Origin: Methylopumilus universalis
GTDB lineage: Bacteria; Pseudomonadota; Gammaproteobacteria; Burkholderiales; Methylophilaceae
Length of the DNA: 64,000 nt
Assembly (NCBI RefSeq): GCF_006363895.1
Contig: NZ_CP040953.1
Strand: one strand, 5' to 3'
Positions 55,371-64,000 of the stretch are shown one piece after another (the stretch's first letter is position 1; each line of letters starts with the position of its first letter). The position numbers and the translations under genes were made by a program. The notes under the pieces were generated by a model. It had not been told where the DNA came from and did no database searches. It worked only from the letters and a program-made list of their open reading frames with translations.

Positions 55371-56221
55371 TCAAAAATAACGGTTTTATTCGAATAAATA
55401 AGAATACGATTCTCTATGTGCCATCGCACAGCTTTAGATAAAACGATACGCTCTAAATCTCTACCTTTTTGAATGAGATCTTCGACTTGGTCGCGATGTG
55501 AGATTCGATCGATATCTTGCTCAATGATAGGACCCTCATCTAAGACTTCGGTGACATAGTGGCTCGTGGCCCCAATCAATTTAACACCTCGCTCAAAAGC
55601 TCGATGATAAGGCCTTGCACCAATAAAAGCAGGCAAGAAAGAGTGGTGAATGTTAATCACGCGCTGTGGGTAACGTTTTACAAAGTCTTCGCTTAAGATT
55701 TGCATGTACCGAGCAAGCACTATGAAATCGACTTGAAATTTATCAAATAATGCAAATTGCTCTGCTTCAGCTTCTTTCTTTTTATCTTTCTCAACTGGGA
55801 TATGAAAAAAGGGAATGCCATAAAATTCAGCGAGTTTTTGTGAGTCTAAATGATTACTAATAATGAGAGGAATTTCACATTGAAGCTCGTTATTTTTATA
55901 GCGATGAAGCAAATCTGCCAAACAATGATCGTATTGCGACACCATAATCGCCATGCGAAGCTTGTCTTTGGAGAGCTTTAACTCCCATGTCATCTTATAT
56001 GTTTTAGCGATATCCTCAAAAGCTTCCGCAAAAGAGCCTTCATCTAAAGAAAAGTCTTTTAGATCCCATTCAACCCGCATAAGGAAAAGACTATTTTCCG
56101 CATCTTGATGTTGGTCGGCATGCAAAATATTTGCATTATGTTGATATAAAAAATCTGCGATAGCTGCCACAATACCTTTAGTATCTGGACAAGTAATTAA
56201 TAGGGTCGCTGAATTTTTCAT
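55367..56221 (-). CDS. purU: Formyltetrahydrofolate deformylase
   Basis: From the ATG ending at 56221 the product has 284 residues. An earlier start at 56266 adds 15 residues not expected in the family. An N-terminal ACT domain (about 1-80, TLLITCPDTKGIVAAIADFL) precedes the formyltransferase-type domain with INIHHSFLPAFIGARPYHRAFERGVKLIGATSHYV. It releases formate from 10-formyl-THF, balancing C1 pools, which is relevant in a presumptive methylotroph. Confidence 0.95.
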   Translation of the reverse strand: MKNSATLLITCPDTKGIVAAIADFLYQHNANILHADQHQDAENSLFLMRVEWDLKDFSLDEGSFAEAFEDIAKTYKMTWELKLSKDKLRMAIMVSQYDHCLADLLHRYKNNELQCEIPLIISNHLDSQKLAEFYGIPFFHIPVEKDKKKEAEAEQFALFDKFQVDFIVLARYMQILSEDFVKRYPQRVINIHHSFLPAFIGARPYHRAFERGVKLIGATSHYVTEVLDEGPIIEQDIDRISHRDQVEDLIQKGRDLERIVLSKAVRWHIENRILIYSNKTVIFD

Positions 56222-56318
56222 AGGATTAAGTGTCAATTTTGAATAAAACGAATTATACATGGACAATCAGGAATAAAATAATAGGCTGTCATTATCAAAA
56301 CCCCTAAAATATCAATCT

Positions 56319-57260
56319 ATGACAGATAAAATCAATATTCTTTTAGCCAACCCCCGTGGCTTTTGTGCGGGTGTTGATCGTGCCATTCAAATCGTAGAAG
56401 AAGCTCTTATACAATATGGCAAGCCTATCTATGTAAGGCACGAAGTTGTCCATAATCAATATGTGATCAATGATTTAAAAACAAAGGGTGCTGTTTTTAT
56501 TGAAGATCTGAATGATGTGCCGAAGGGTGCGCATGTGATTTTTAGTGCGCATGGCATTTCAAAAGCTATACGTGAAGAAGCTAAGTTACGTGAGCTTATT
56601 CCTATCGATGCGACCTGCCCATTGGTTACCAAAGTCCATGTTGAAGTAAACAAAATGCTTAATCAAGGTATGGATATCATTATGATCGGACACAAAGGCC
56701 ATCCTGAAGTAGAAGGCACGATGGGTCAAATTGAAAAACATCAGCCAAACCGAAAAATGTATTTAATCGAAACCGTTGAAGATATCAAAAGTTTGATTGT
56801 GGATCGTCCAGATAAACTTGCCTACGTGACTCAAACGACACTTTCAATTGACGATACGAAAATAATAATCGACACATTAAAAATAAAATACCCAAATATT
56901 CAGGGACCAAAAAGTGATGACATTTGCTATGCCACGCAAAATAGACAAGACGCAGTCAAGCAAATAAGTAACTTTTGTGATCTTATTATTATTGTGGGCT
57001 CCAATAATAGCTCTAATTCAAATCGCCTCAAAGAACTAGCTATCAGAGAAGGGGTGGAGTCCTATATGATTGATCATGAAGATTTACTTCAATCATCTTG
57101 GCTAATTAATAAAAAAAATATTGGTATTTCCGCTGGGGCTTCCGCACCTGAGATAAGTGTTAAAAATATTGTAAATAAAATTGAGTCACTTACAAAAGCT
57201 TCTATCACTGAACTTCCAGGTATCGAAGAAAGTATCATTTTTAAATTGCCTAAGATTTAA
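56319..57260 (+). CDS. ispH: 4-hydroxy-3-methylbut-2-enyl diphosphate reductase
   Basis: This 313-residue Fe-S enzyme performs the last step of the MEP isoprenoid pathway. The three cluster cysteines lie in NPRGFCAGVDRAI (C16), DATCPLVTKVH and SDDICYATQNRQ. It also shows the substrate-binding His in VRHEVVHN and IGHKGHPEVEGTMGQ. It heads ispH-nudB-nadA-HIT. Confidence 0.97.
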   Translation: MTDKINILLANPRGFCAGVDRAIQIVEEALIQYGKPIYVRHEVVHNQYVINDLKTKGAVFIEDLNDVPKGAHVIFSAHGISKAIREEAKLRELIPIDATCPLVTKVHVEVNKMLNQGMDIIMIGHKGHPEVEGTMGQIEKHQPNRKMYLIETVEDIKSLIVDRPDKLAYVTQTTLSIDDTKIIIDTLKIKYPNIQGPKSDDICYATQNRQDAVKQISNFCDLIIIVGSNNSSNSNRLKELAIREGVESYMIDHEDLLQSSWLINKKNIGISAGASAPEISVKNIVNKIESLTKASITELPGIEESIIFKLPKI

Positions 57261-57262
57261 AT

Positions 57263-57712
57263 ATGTCTTTCAAAAAACCCATTTCATCTCTTGTATTAAT
57301 TTACACAGAAGATTTTAAAGTGCTTCTTATGGAGCGCGCTGACAAGAAAGCCTTCTGGCAATCCGTGACAGGAAGTTTAGAAGCAAATGAAACGCCAAGT
57401 GAGGCTGCAGCAAGAGAGGTATTTGAAGAAACTGGGATTAATGTAAATCAATATTCACTTGAAGACTGGCACCTATCTCACGTCTATGAAATTTATGCTC
57501 ATTGGCGATATCGTTATGCCCCTGATGTCACACACAATACAGAACATATTTTTGGTCTTAAAGTGCCAGCTCCGATACCTATTCAATTATCAGCAGACGA
57601 ACATGTGCAATACCTATGGTTAGATTGGAAAGAAGCCATGGATAAAGTTTTCTCTTGGACTAATGTCGAAGCTATTAAAAAATTAGCCGAAATTCATCAA
57701 CTAAAACTGTAA
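57263..57712 (+). CDS. nudB: Dihydroneopterin triphosphate diphosphatase (Nudix)
   Basis: This 149-residue Nudix hydrolase has a complete Nudix box (GSLEANE, then REVFEETGI at the canonical spacing). The flanking KPISSLVLIYTEDFKVLLMERADKKAFWQSVTGSLE and HWRYRYAPDVTHNTEHIFGLKVP match NudB, which removes pyrophosphate from dihydroneopterin triphosphate in folate synthesis. It is 2 bases after ispH. Confidence 0.9.
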   Translation: MSFKKPISSLVLIYTEDFKVLLMERADKKAFWQSVTGSLEANETPSEAAAREVFEETGINVNQYSLEDWHLSHVYEIYAHWRYRYAPDVTHNTEHIFGLKVPAPIPIQLSADEHVQYLWLDWKEAMDKVFSWTNVEAIKKLAEIHQLKL

Positions 57713-57724
57713 AATAGATAGTCT

Positions 57725-58822
57725 ATGCAACTCGCTCAAATTAAATTTAATACGTTTGAATCTGTCAGCGATGAAGATTGCCAACAAAGAATTATTGCAG
57801 CCAAAAATAAACTTGGTAAAAATTTAGTCATCTTAGGTCATCACTATCAGCATGAATTGGTTTATAGGCATGCAGACTATACAGGTGACTCACTTAAACT
57901 TTCTCGTGTCGTTGAGTCACTTGACGCTAAATATATTGTATTTTTAGGCGTGCACTTCATGGCAGAAGTCGCCAATATTTTATCAAGGCCTGATCAGGTT
58001 ACCATTCTCCCAGACTTAGCAGCGGGTTGCTCCATGGCAGACATGGCTAATTTAAGCAAAGTAGAAAGAAGTTACCGAGAGCTCTCAAAAGTACTTTCAT
58101 TTGATGAAGTTGTCACTCCTGTCACTTATATTAATTCTGCAGCCGATCTTAAAGCTTTTTGTGGTGAACATGGTGGCATTGTATGCACTTCAACGAATGC
58201 AACAAAAATTATTGAATGGTCATTTAAACAGCGGGAAAAAGTTTTATTTTTTCCAGATCAGAATCTGGGTCGTTGGAGTGGTCACAAAATGGGCATTCCT
58301 TTAGATGAGATGCCAGTTTGGGATCCAGATCTTCCACTTGGAGGACTCACTGAAGCAGAGATTAAAAAAGCTAAAATCTTTTTATGGAAAGGTCATTGTG
58401 CAGTTCATCAAATGTTTCGCCTTCAAAATATTGAGCGCTTTAGACAAGAGCATCCGGATGGTAAAGTCATCTCTCATCCTGAATGCCCTTTTGAAGTTTG
58501 TGCTCATTCAGATTATGTCGGTTCGACAGAATACATTTTAAAAACTGTCACAGAAGCTCCTAAAGGCTCTAAATGGTTAGTAGGTACTGAACTTAATTTA
58601 GTCAATCGTCTTGCAAATCAAATGAAAGCTGAAGATAAGCTTGTGCAATTTATGTCACATGTGATTTGTGAATGTTCAACCATGGCACGAATTGATCCTC
58701 AACATCTTGCATGGTGCTTAGAAAATATTGTAAATAATGAGCCTGTCAATATCATTAAGGTGCCTGAAGATGAAGCGAAGTTAGCTAAACTTACTCTCGA
58801 TCGTATGCTTCAGGTGTCATAA
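57725..58822 (+). CDS. nadA: Quinolinate synthase A
   Basis: This 365-residue 4Fe-4S enzyme condenses iminoaspartate with DHAP to give quinolinate for NAD. It shows VILGHHYQHELVYRHADYTGDSLKL, cysteine-containing GCSMADMA (C102), VCTSTNATKI, FFPDQNLGRW, and HPECPFEVCAHSDYVGSTEYI. It belongs to the long proteobacterial type. Its stop abuts the HIT gene. nadB and nadC are not in the window. Confidence 0.96.
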   Translation: MQLAQIKFNTFESVSDEDCQQRIIAAKNKLGKNLVILGHHYQHELVYRHADYTGDSLKLSRVVESLDAKYIVFLGVHFMAEVANILSRPDQVTILPDLAAGCSMADMANLSKVERSYRELSKVLSFDEVVTPVTYINSAADLKAFCGEHGGIVCTSTNATKIIEWSFKQREKVLFFPDQNLGRWSGHKMGIPLDEMPVWDPDLPLGGLTEAEIKKAKIFLWKGHCAVHQMFRLQNIERFRQEHPDGKVISHPECPFEVCAHSDYVGSTEYILKTVTEAPKGSKWLVGTELNLVNRLANQMKAEDKLVQFMSHVICECSTMARIDPQHLAWCLENIVNNEPVNIIKVPEDEAKLAKLTLDRMLQVS

Positions 58823-59236
58823 ATGACGTCATGCACGATTTGTAATCTTATTGAAGGTGAAATTATCTGGAGTGATGATAAGCTTCGCGTAGTTCTCATA
58901 GACGATGGTGGTTACAGAGGTTATTGTCGTGTTGAACTCATTAATCATATAAAAGAAATGACGGATTTGGATGAGGCGCTGCAATTGAGAATCATGCGCT
59001 GCGTGTTTAAAGTAGAAGAGGCTTTAAGAAAAATCTTTCACCCTGAAAAAATTAACTTAGCAAGCTTAGGCAATAAAACACCACATATTCACTGGCATGT
59101 CATCCCTCGATTTAAAGAAGATCCGCACTTTCCAAATTCGCATTGGGGAGAAAAGCTAAGAGAAGGTTTACATCAACCGATATCAACAGAAGAAAAAAAA
59201 GACCTGATTAAATTATTAAATCAATCCTTAAGCTAA
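58823..59236 (+). CDS. HIT family protein
   Basis: This 137-residue protein has the histidine triad HIHWHVIPR and an N-terminal CTICNLIEGEIIWSDDKLRVVLID. Relatives are nucleotide hydrolases or transferases acting on Ap4A-like or nucleoside-phosphoramidate substrates; the specific substrate is unknown. It starts right after the nadA stop and overlaps the convergent 2Fe-2S gene by 9 bases. Confidence 0.9.
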   Translation: MTSCTICNLIEGEIIWSDDKLRVVLIDDGGYRGYCRVELINHIKEMTDLDEALQLRIMRCVFKVEEALRKIFHPEKINLASLGNKTPHIHWHVIPRFKEDPHFPNSHWGEKLREGLHQPISTEEKKDLIKLLNQSLS

Positions 59237-59536
59237 TAAGCGAGTTACTATTTTCCCTTGCTGAATGTGGCTTTCGATAATTTCATCAATATCTTGTTCA
59301 TCTATAAAGCGATACCAAGTAGCTTCGGGATAAATGACAAGTAAAGGTCCCTCGCCACATCGATCAAAACAGCCTGCTCGGTTAATTCTCACTTTAGATT
59401 CGCCATTTAAATCAAACGATTTAATTTTTGATTTCATATACATGAACATATTTTCAGCCCCTTTATCCGAACAACACGCTTCGCCATCCTCGCGCTGATT
59501 TAGACAAAAGAAAATATGATGTTTGTAATAATTCAT
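59228..59536 (-). CDS. Thioredoxin-like [2Fe-2S] ferredoxin
   Basis: This 102-residue protein has a thioredoxin-like ferredoxin pattern: C11, C21 or C22, then C56 and C60 (NRAGCFDRCGEGP). It begins HHIFFCLNQRE and continues with VIYPEATWYRFIDEQDIDEIIESHI, as in small NuoE-like 2Fe-2S proteins of betaproteobacteria. The redox partner is unknown. It directly follows the TonB-family gene (no gap). Confidence 0.88.
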   Translation of the reverse strand: MNYYKHHIFFCLNQREDGEACCSDKGAENMFMYMKSKIKSFDLNGESKVRINRAGCFDRCGEGPLLVIYPEATWYRFIDEQDIDEIIESHIQQGKIVTRLLA

Positions 59537-60412
59537 TTATTGGGATGACAAAGTGTCGTCTTTCGTAAAAGTCCATGTTCTTGTAATGCTCAAAATATCT
59601 ACTTCCTTTCTAATATCTTCGGGAAATGTAGCATAGGGAGCACCTAATTCCACAATCTTTTTAGCGGCATCATCTAGTATTTTAAATCCTGAGCTTTGAT
59701 TAATCTCAATATTATCAATTCTTCCATCAGGCTTTAAAGATACCGTCATCCTTAGTTGACCTGAGAATTTTTTTTCGCGCGCTTCCTCTGGATAATTCAT
59801 ATTCCCCAAAGTCTCTACTTTTTGTCTCCATGCTTCTGCATAAAGCGCATATTTATATTCTTTGGTGCGAGCGCCAATGTATTTTCGTCTAGGCTGTTTC
59901 TCGAAATTAGAGATTTGATTTGAAAGAGCAGCGTCTGATGCACTAATTTCACTTGCACTTGCCAGGATCTCTTCTTTGCTAATCGATTTATTAATAACTT
60001 TTGACTCTTTAGGCTGCTGAACTGCTTTGGGCTCATTCAATACTTGTGCATCTTTTTTTACAATCTTTTCTTGCGACGAGCTTGAAGCCTTACCAACCGC
60101 CGCCTGATTGCCACGATCATTTAATTGAAATGTATTTTTATTTTCAGTGATCATTGGTAGTGGTGTTTTTTTATGCGCATTTTTTTCTGTATTACCACCC
60201 TTATTTGAATTGCTTTGCGCTAAAACGTCTGCATCTTCTTGGTGATTTTCTTTAGAATTTGTTAAAACCACTTCAATCTGTGAGAGTTGGTTCTTGAATG
60301 GTTTAATGGGTTTAAAGTGAATGAGCTGGATAGCAAGAAAATGCAGCACAAAGGATAAGAGAATTGAAAGCTTAAGAATATTATTCTTGTATATGCTTTC
60401 ATCCATAGTCAT
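59537..60412 (-). CDS. TonB family protein (energy transducer)
   Basis: This 291-residue protein has one N-terminal membrane helix (about 13-31), a long Lys/Gln/Ser-rich periplasmic linker, and a C-terminal TonB domain (about 205-290, PEEAREKKFSGQLRMTVSLKPDG and SSGFKILDDAAKKIVE). It would couple inner-membrane energy to outer-membrane receptors. exbB and exbD are not adjacent, and the linker is not the usual Pro-rich type. Met3 is an alternative start. It lies 3 bases after mpl. Confidence 0.85.
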   Translation of the reverse strand: MTMDESIYKNNILKLSILLSFVLHFLAIQLIHFKPIKPFKNQLSQIEVVLTNSKENHQEDADVLAQSNSNKGGNTEKNAHKKTPLPMITENKNTFQLNDRGNQAAVGKASSSSQEKIVKKDAQVLNEPKAVQQPKESKVINKSISKEEILASASEISASDAALSNQISNFEKQPRRKYIGARTKEYKYALYAEAWRQKVETLGNMNYPEEAREKKFSGQLRMTVSLKPDGRIDNIEINQSSGFKILDDAAKKIVELGAPYATFPEDIRKEVDILSITRTWTFTKDDTLSSQ

Positions 60413-60415
60413 AAA

Positions 60416-61780
60416 TTAAACTACTCCCTTTAATAAGGTTTGATGAATGCCATTGAAACTACCGTTACTCATGACGAGAACATGATCGCCTGATTTTATC
60501 TCTTTTAAAATAGCATCTACAAAAATTTTCATATCATGTCCTACAAATGATTTATTTTTTATAGGTGCCAAAGCCTCTTCAGCATTCCAAGTTAATTTTT
60601 CACCATAACAAAATACTTGATCTGCATCTTTTAAACTTTCAGGCAGTGCACTTTTCATTGTGCCTAATTTCATTGTGTTAGATCTAGGCTCCAAGACTGC
60701 TATGATTCTTGCTTTCCCTACTTTAGCTCGCAATCCTGCAAGCGTTGTTGATATCGCTGCTGGATGATGCGCAAAATCATCATATATTGTAATACCGTTT
60801 TTTATACCAATACATTCCATTCTACGTTTTACATTTTTAAATGTTTGCAAAGCTTCTATCGCATCTTCTAATGTCACACCGACATGGTGCGATGCCGCAA
60901 TCGCAGCTAATGCATTCATACGATTATGATGCCCTAAAAGATCCCATGATAAAGTGCCCACCAATTTACCAAGATTTAAGACTTCAAAAGATTGATCTTG
61001 ATTGACCTTGCCAATTGATAAGCCTTGTGGACTTCCAATATAAGCTTTTTCAGACCAGCAACCTTTGTCTATTACTCTTTTTAAACTGTCTTCTTCATCA
61101 TTAATAATTACGCGTCCGATACTGGGCACCATACGCACCATATGATGGAATTGCGTTTCAATCGCATGCAGGTCTGGGAAAATATCTGCATGATCATATT
61201 CAAGATTATTTAGAATCGCAGTCTTCGGATGGTAATGAACAAACTTAGAACGTTTATCAAAAAAAGCTGTGTCATATTCATCTGCTTCAATCACAAAGAA
61301 GGGTGAAGTTTCATTCGAGTCATTTTTTTGTGGCAAACGTGCTGAAACATCGAAGTTGAGTGGGACACCACCAATAAGAAATCCGGGGGCATAACCATTA
61401 AATTCTAAAATCCATGCAAGCATAGATGATGTTGTCGTTTTGCCATGTGTCCCTGCAACTGCAAGCACCCATTTATCTTTTAAAATGGCTTCGTAAAGCC
61501 ATTGAGGCCCTGATATATATGGCAAGCCTCGATTCATAATTTCTTCCATCAGAGGATTCCCACGAGACACCACATTACCAATTACATAAAGATCTGGCTT
61601 GAGTTCAGTTTGTTTTTTATCAAAACCTTCGATAAGTTCAATACCGACACTTTGTAATTGGGTACTCATAGGTGGGTATACATTCGTATCGCAACCCGTC
61701 ACTCGATAACCTGAAGCTTTGGCTAAGGAAGCCACGCCACCCATAAATGTTCCACAAATGCCTAAGATATGAATATGCAT
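60416..61780 (-). CDS. mpl: UDP-MurNAc:L-Ala-gamma-D-Glu-meso-DAP ligase (Mpl)
   Basis: This 454-residue Mur ligase reuses the tripeptide from recycled peptidoglycan. It starts MHIHILGICGTFMGGVASLAK and has the ATP loop AGTHGKTTTSSML, ADEYDTAFFDKRSKFVHYHP, and DDFAHHPAAISTTL. The HILGICGTFMGG start separates Mpl from MurC. It complements the AmpG-type permease at 35620-36849. Confidence 0.96.
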   Translation of the reverse strand: MHIHILGICGTFMGGVASLAKASGYRVTGCDTNVYPPMSTQLQSVGIELIEGFDKKQTELKPDLYVIGNVVSRGNPLMEEIMNRGLPYISGPQWLYEAILKDKWVLAVAGTHGKTTTSSMLAWILEFNGYAPGFLIGGVPLNFDVSARLPQKNDSNETSPFFVIEADEYDTAFFDKRSKFVHYHPKTAILNNLEYDHADIFPDLHAIETQFHHMVRMVPSIGRVIINDEEDSLKRVIDKGCWSEKAYIGSPQGLSIGKVNQDQSFEVLNLGKLVGTLSWDLLGHHNRMNALAAIAASHHVGVTLEDAIEALQTFKNVKRRMECIGIKNGITIYDDFAHHPAAISTTLAGLRAKVGKARIIAVLEPRSNTMKLGTMKSALPESLKDADQVFCYGEKLTWNAEEALAPIKNKSFVGHDMKIFVDAILKEIKSGDHVLVMSNGSFNGIHQTLLKGVV

Positions 61781-61790
61781 TTTTATTTTC

Positions 61791-64000
61791 TTATAAATTA
61801 GGTGCTAACCATTTTTTCAAGAATTCAACTGATACATCTCGACGCTTAGCCATATCTTTTAATTGATCATCCCCAATTTTGTCGACGCTAAAGTAATGTG
61901 CTTCTGGATGTGCAAAATAAAAACCTGATACGGAAGCAGCAGGTGTCATTGCAAACGAATCGGTCAGATGCATATCAATTTCATCTAATCTTAAGTGCGT
62001 AAAAATATCTTTTTTAATTGTGTGATCTGGACATGCAGGGTATCCAGGTGCAGGTCGGATACCTTGATAAGCTTCTTTAATAAGACCTTCTTTATCTATA
62101 TTTTCGTCTATCACATAACCCCACAAATCTTTTCTAACGCGCTCATGCATATATTCTGCAAAGGCTTCAGCTAAACGGTCAGCTAATGATTTAAACATGA
62201 TGCTACTGTAATCATCATTTTTATCTTTAAATTCTTGTTCATATTTTTCCATGCCTAAACCACTCGTCACTGCAAAGACCCCGATGTAATCTTTTATACC
62301 TGAGGATTTAGGCGCAATAAAATCCGACAAGCACTGATTGGGCTTTTGTACATTATCTACTGTTGGTTTTTCAGATTGCTGTCTTAAGCCATAATATGTA
62401 AATAAAGTTTTAGTGCGTGACTCATCTTCATAAATTTCGATGTCATCATCAACACTATTCGCTGGATAAAAAGCCACCACACCATTAGCCACTAACGCTC
62501 GGTTATTGATGAGTTTTGTGAGCATAGTTTGTGCTTCATTTAAAACTTGTGTCGCACTCTTCCCCACAATAGGATCATTTAATATCGCTGGATAAAAGCC
62601 AACCAAATCCCAGGTCTGAAAGAATGGGCTCCAATCGATATAGGGAGCGATTAAGCTTAAATCAATATTTTTAAATACACGTTTACCTATAAATTTTGGG
62701 GCCTTAGGTGTATACGTTTTATCAAATTGAAGTTTTGATTTATTGAGCCTTGCTGCTTCAAGCGATAATAATTTAACGCCTTTTTTATTGGCATGCTGAT
62801 CTCTTGCACGCGCATAATCTTTTTCAATATCAAGAATATATTGATCTTTTTGTTCAGGTGTCAAAAGAGATTGCATGACAGCTACAGACCTCGATGCATC
62901 AGGCACATAAATCACGGGTCCATCATAATGCGGCGCAATTTTAACAGCTGTATGAGCGCGTGATGTTGTCGCACCGCCAATCAGAAGAGGTGTTTTTAAT
63001 CCTCTAAAGTGAGGATCACGCTGCATTTCTTTTGCAACGTGTGTCATTTCTTCTAATGATGGTGTAATGAGTCCTGACAAACCAATAATATCGACATTCT
63101 CTTTTTTAGCCATTTCTAAAATTTCAGAGCATGGCACCATCACGCCCATATTAATAACTTCAAAGTTATTGCATTGCAAGACAACTGATACAATATTTTT
63201 ACCAATGTCATGCACATCGCCTTTGACTGTGGCAATAAGCATCTTGCCTTTAGGTTTGGAGACGATACCTGTTCTTTTTTCTTCTAATTTTTTTTCTTCT
63301 TCGATAAAAGGAACAAGATGTGCTACAGCTTGCTTCATCACGCGCGCTGATTTCACCACTTGAGGTAAAAACATTTTGCCTTGTGCAAATAAATCGCCCA
63401 CAACATTCATGCCATCCATCAAAGGACCTTCAATCACATGAATCGGTCTTCCATTTTTTTGCATGGCTTCTAACCTTGCTTCTTCAGTATCTTCTACAAT
63501 GAAATCTGTAATACCGTGGACCAACGCATATGCAAGTCTTTTATTAACAGTAATTGGCTCCGTTTCTGTGCCTCGCCAATTAAGTGTTTGAACTTCTTTT
63601 TTACTTCCTTTTAAAGTGCCTGCAATTTCGATCATTCTTTCTGTGGCATCAATTCTTCGATTAAGCACAACGTCTTCGACACGCTCTTTAAGTTCAGGAT
63701 CAAGATCATCATAGACACCCATCATGCCTGCATTGACAATTCCCATCGATAATCCAGCTTTGATCGCGTGATATAAAAAGACCGTGTGAATCGCTTCGCG
63801 AGCTGCATCATTACCTCTAAAACTGAAACTGACGTTGGATACACCACCTGAAATTTTTGCATGAGGGAGATTTTCTTTAATCCATCTTGTCGCATTAATA
63901 AAATCTACTGCATAATTATTGTGTTCTTCAATACCTGTTGCGATCGCAAAAATATTAGGGTCAAAAATAATATCTTCGGGCGGAAAATTTATTTTTGAAA
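61791..64000 (-). CDS. metH: Cobalamin-dependent methionine synthase, N-terminus beyond the right edge
   Basis: The frame runs from the stop at 61791 to the window edge (about 736 residues). It covers the end of the folate (pterin-binding) domain (DFINATRWIKENLPHAKISGGVSNVSFSF), the cap/cobalamin domain with the B12-ligating motif DVHDIGKNIV, GLSGLITPSLEEM and GGATTSR, and the SAM-binding reactivation domain (AEYMHERVRKDLWGY, GIRPAPGYPACPDH). An internal Met at 63746 is not a start. It transfers methyl from methyl-THF to homocysteine, the last step of the pathway that metX/metW begin. Confidence 0.97.
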   Translation of the reverse strand, partial: SKINFPPEDIIFDPNIFAIATGIEEHNNYAVDFINATRWIKENLPHAKISGGVSNVSFSFRGNDAAREAIHTVFLYHAIKAGLSMGIVNAGMMGVYDDLDPELKERVEDVVLNRRIDATERMIEIAGTLKGSKKEVQTLNWRGTETEPITVNKRLAYALVHGITDFIVEDTEEARLEAMQKNGRPIHVIEGPLMDGMNVVGDLFAQGKMFLPQVVKSARVMKQAVAHLVPFIEEEKKLEEKRTGIVSKPKGKMLIATVKGDVHDIGKNIVSVVLQCNNFEVINMGVMVPCSEILEMAKKENVDIIGLSGLITPSLEEMTHVAKEMQRDPHFRGLKTPLLIGGATTSRAHTAVKIAPHYDGPVIYVPDASRSVAVMQSLLTPEQKDQYILDIEKDYARARDQHANKKGVKLLSLEAARLNKSKLQFDKTYTPKAPKFIGKRVFKNIDLSLIAPYIDWSPFFQTWDLVGFYPAILNDPIVGKSATQVLNEAQTMLTKLINNRALVANGVVAFYPANSVDDDIEIYEDESRTKTLFTYYGLRQQSEKPTVDNVQKPNQCLSDFIAPKSSGIKDYIGVFAVTSGLGMEKYEQEFKDKNDDYSSIMFKSLADRLAEAFAEYMHERVRKDLWGYVIDENIDKEGLIKEAYQGIRPAPGYPACPDHTIKKDIFTHLRLDEIDMHLTDSFAMTPAASVSGFYFAHPEAHYFSVDKIGDDQLKDMAKRRDVSVEFLKKWLAPNL

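Noticed and set aside
1..64000. tRNA genes, rRNA, CRISPR arrays, insertion sequences
   Set aside because: All gaps were read. None held a cloverleaf-like segment, a regularly spaced repeat or transposase-like coding. The only mobile signature is the partial recombinase.

Overview
The window is a compact, AT-rich stretch of a Gram-negative bacterial chromosome. Gene content and order (metX-metW, glnA-ntrBC with sigma-54 signals, the ferrooxidans-type gshA next to gshB, lptM-lysA, mreBCD-mrdAB-rlpA, GatCAB with a P. aeruginosa-like AspRS) suggest a betaproteobacterium. The low GC, very short or overlapping gene junctions and lack of spacer DNA fit a streamlined aquatic methylophile (Methylophilaceae, Ca. 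Methylopumilus/OM43-like). That placement is an inference; no methanol or methylamine oxidation gene is in the window to confirm it.

Layout. 1-2216 is the only clearly accessory region. It holds the N-terminal two thirds of a P4-like tyrosine recombinase running off the left edge, head-to-head with a porin gene that has lost its start codon and promoter. 2240-3288 carries a 2OG-Fe(II) oxygenase and a lipoprotein. 3291-7620 is the nitrogen-control block: ntrC, ntrB and glnA on the minus strand, with sigma-54 promoters and NtrC-type palindromes before both ntrB and glnA. 7691-17556 holds aroE, mtgA, uvrA (minus), a YajR-like exporter, ssb, an FmdB-like zinc ribbon, a DUF502 membrane protein, aspS, a VOC protein and yjbQ. 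17597-22052 (minus) holds a cysteine-rich lipoprotein, an intact porin that is a near-copy of the broken one in opposite orientation, dgt, aroB and aroK. 22190-25068 has a class A PBP and a conserved unknown. 25058-30595 (minus) is an rpe-trpEGDC-hemB operon, divergent from hemA-prfA-prmC-metX-metW-ampG (30697-36849). xthA, pyrE and gatCAB follow. 41590-53931 is a long plus-strand run for cell shape (mreBCD, mrdA, rodA, rlpA), lipoylation (ybeD, lipB, lipA), glutathione (gshA, gshB) and an apbE/NusG-II/Gx-transporter trio. lptM-lysA, purU (minus), ispH-nudB-nadA-HIT, and on the minus strand a 2Fe-2S protein, a TonB-family protein, mpl and the C-terminal part of metH complete the window.

Most of the window is housekeeping: peptidoglycan synthesis and recycling, aromatic amino acids, heme, lipoate, glutathione, methionine, folate/C1 and translation. 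The points most worth a second look are the recombinase/startless-porin junction, the inverted pair of porin genes about 16 kb apart, the NtrC/sigma-54 architecture, the paired hairpins in the porin leader, the ND-type AspRS with GatCAB, and the flavinylation-related trio. No tRNA, rRNA, CRISPR array or insertion sequence was recognised.
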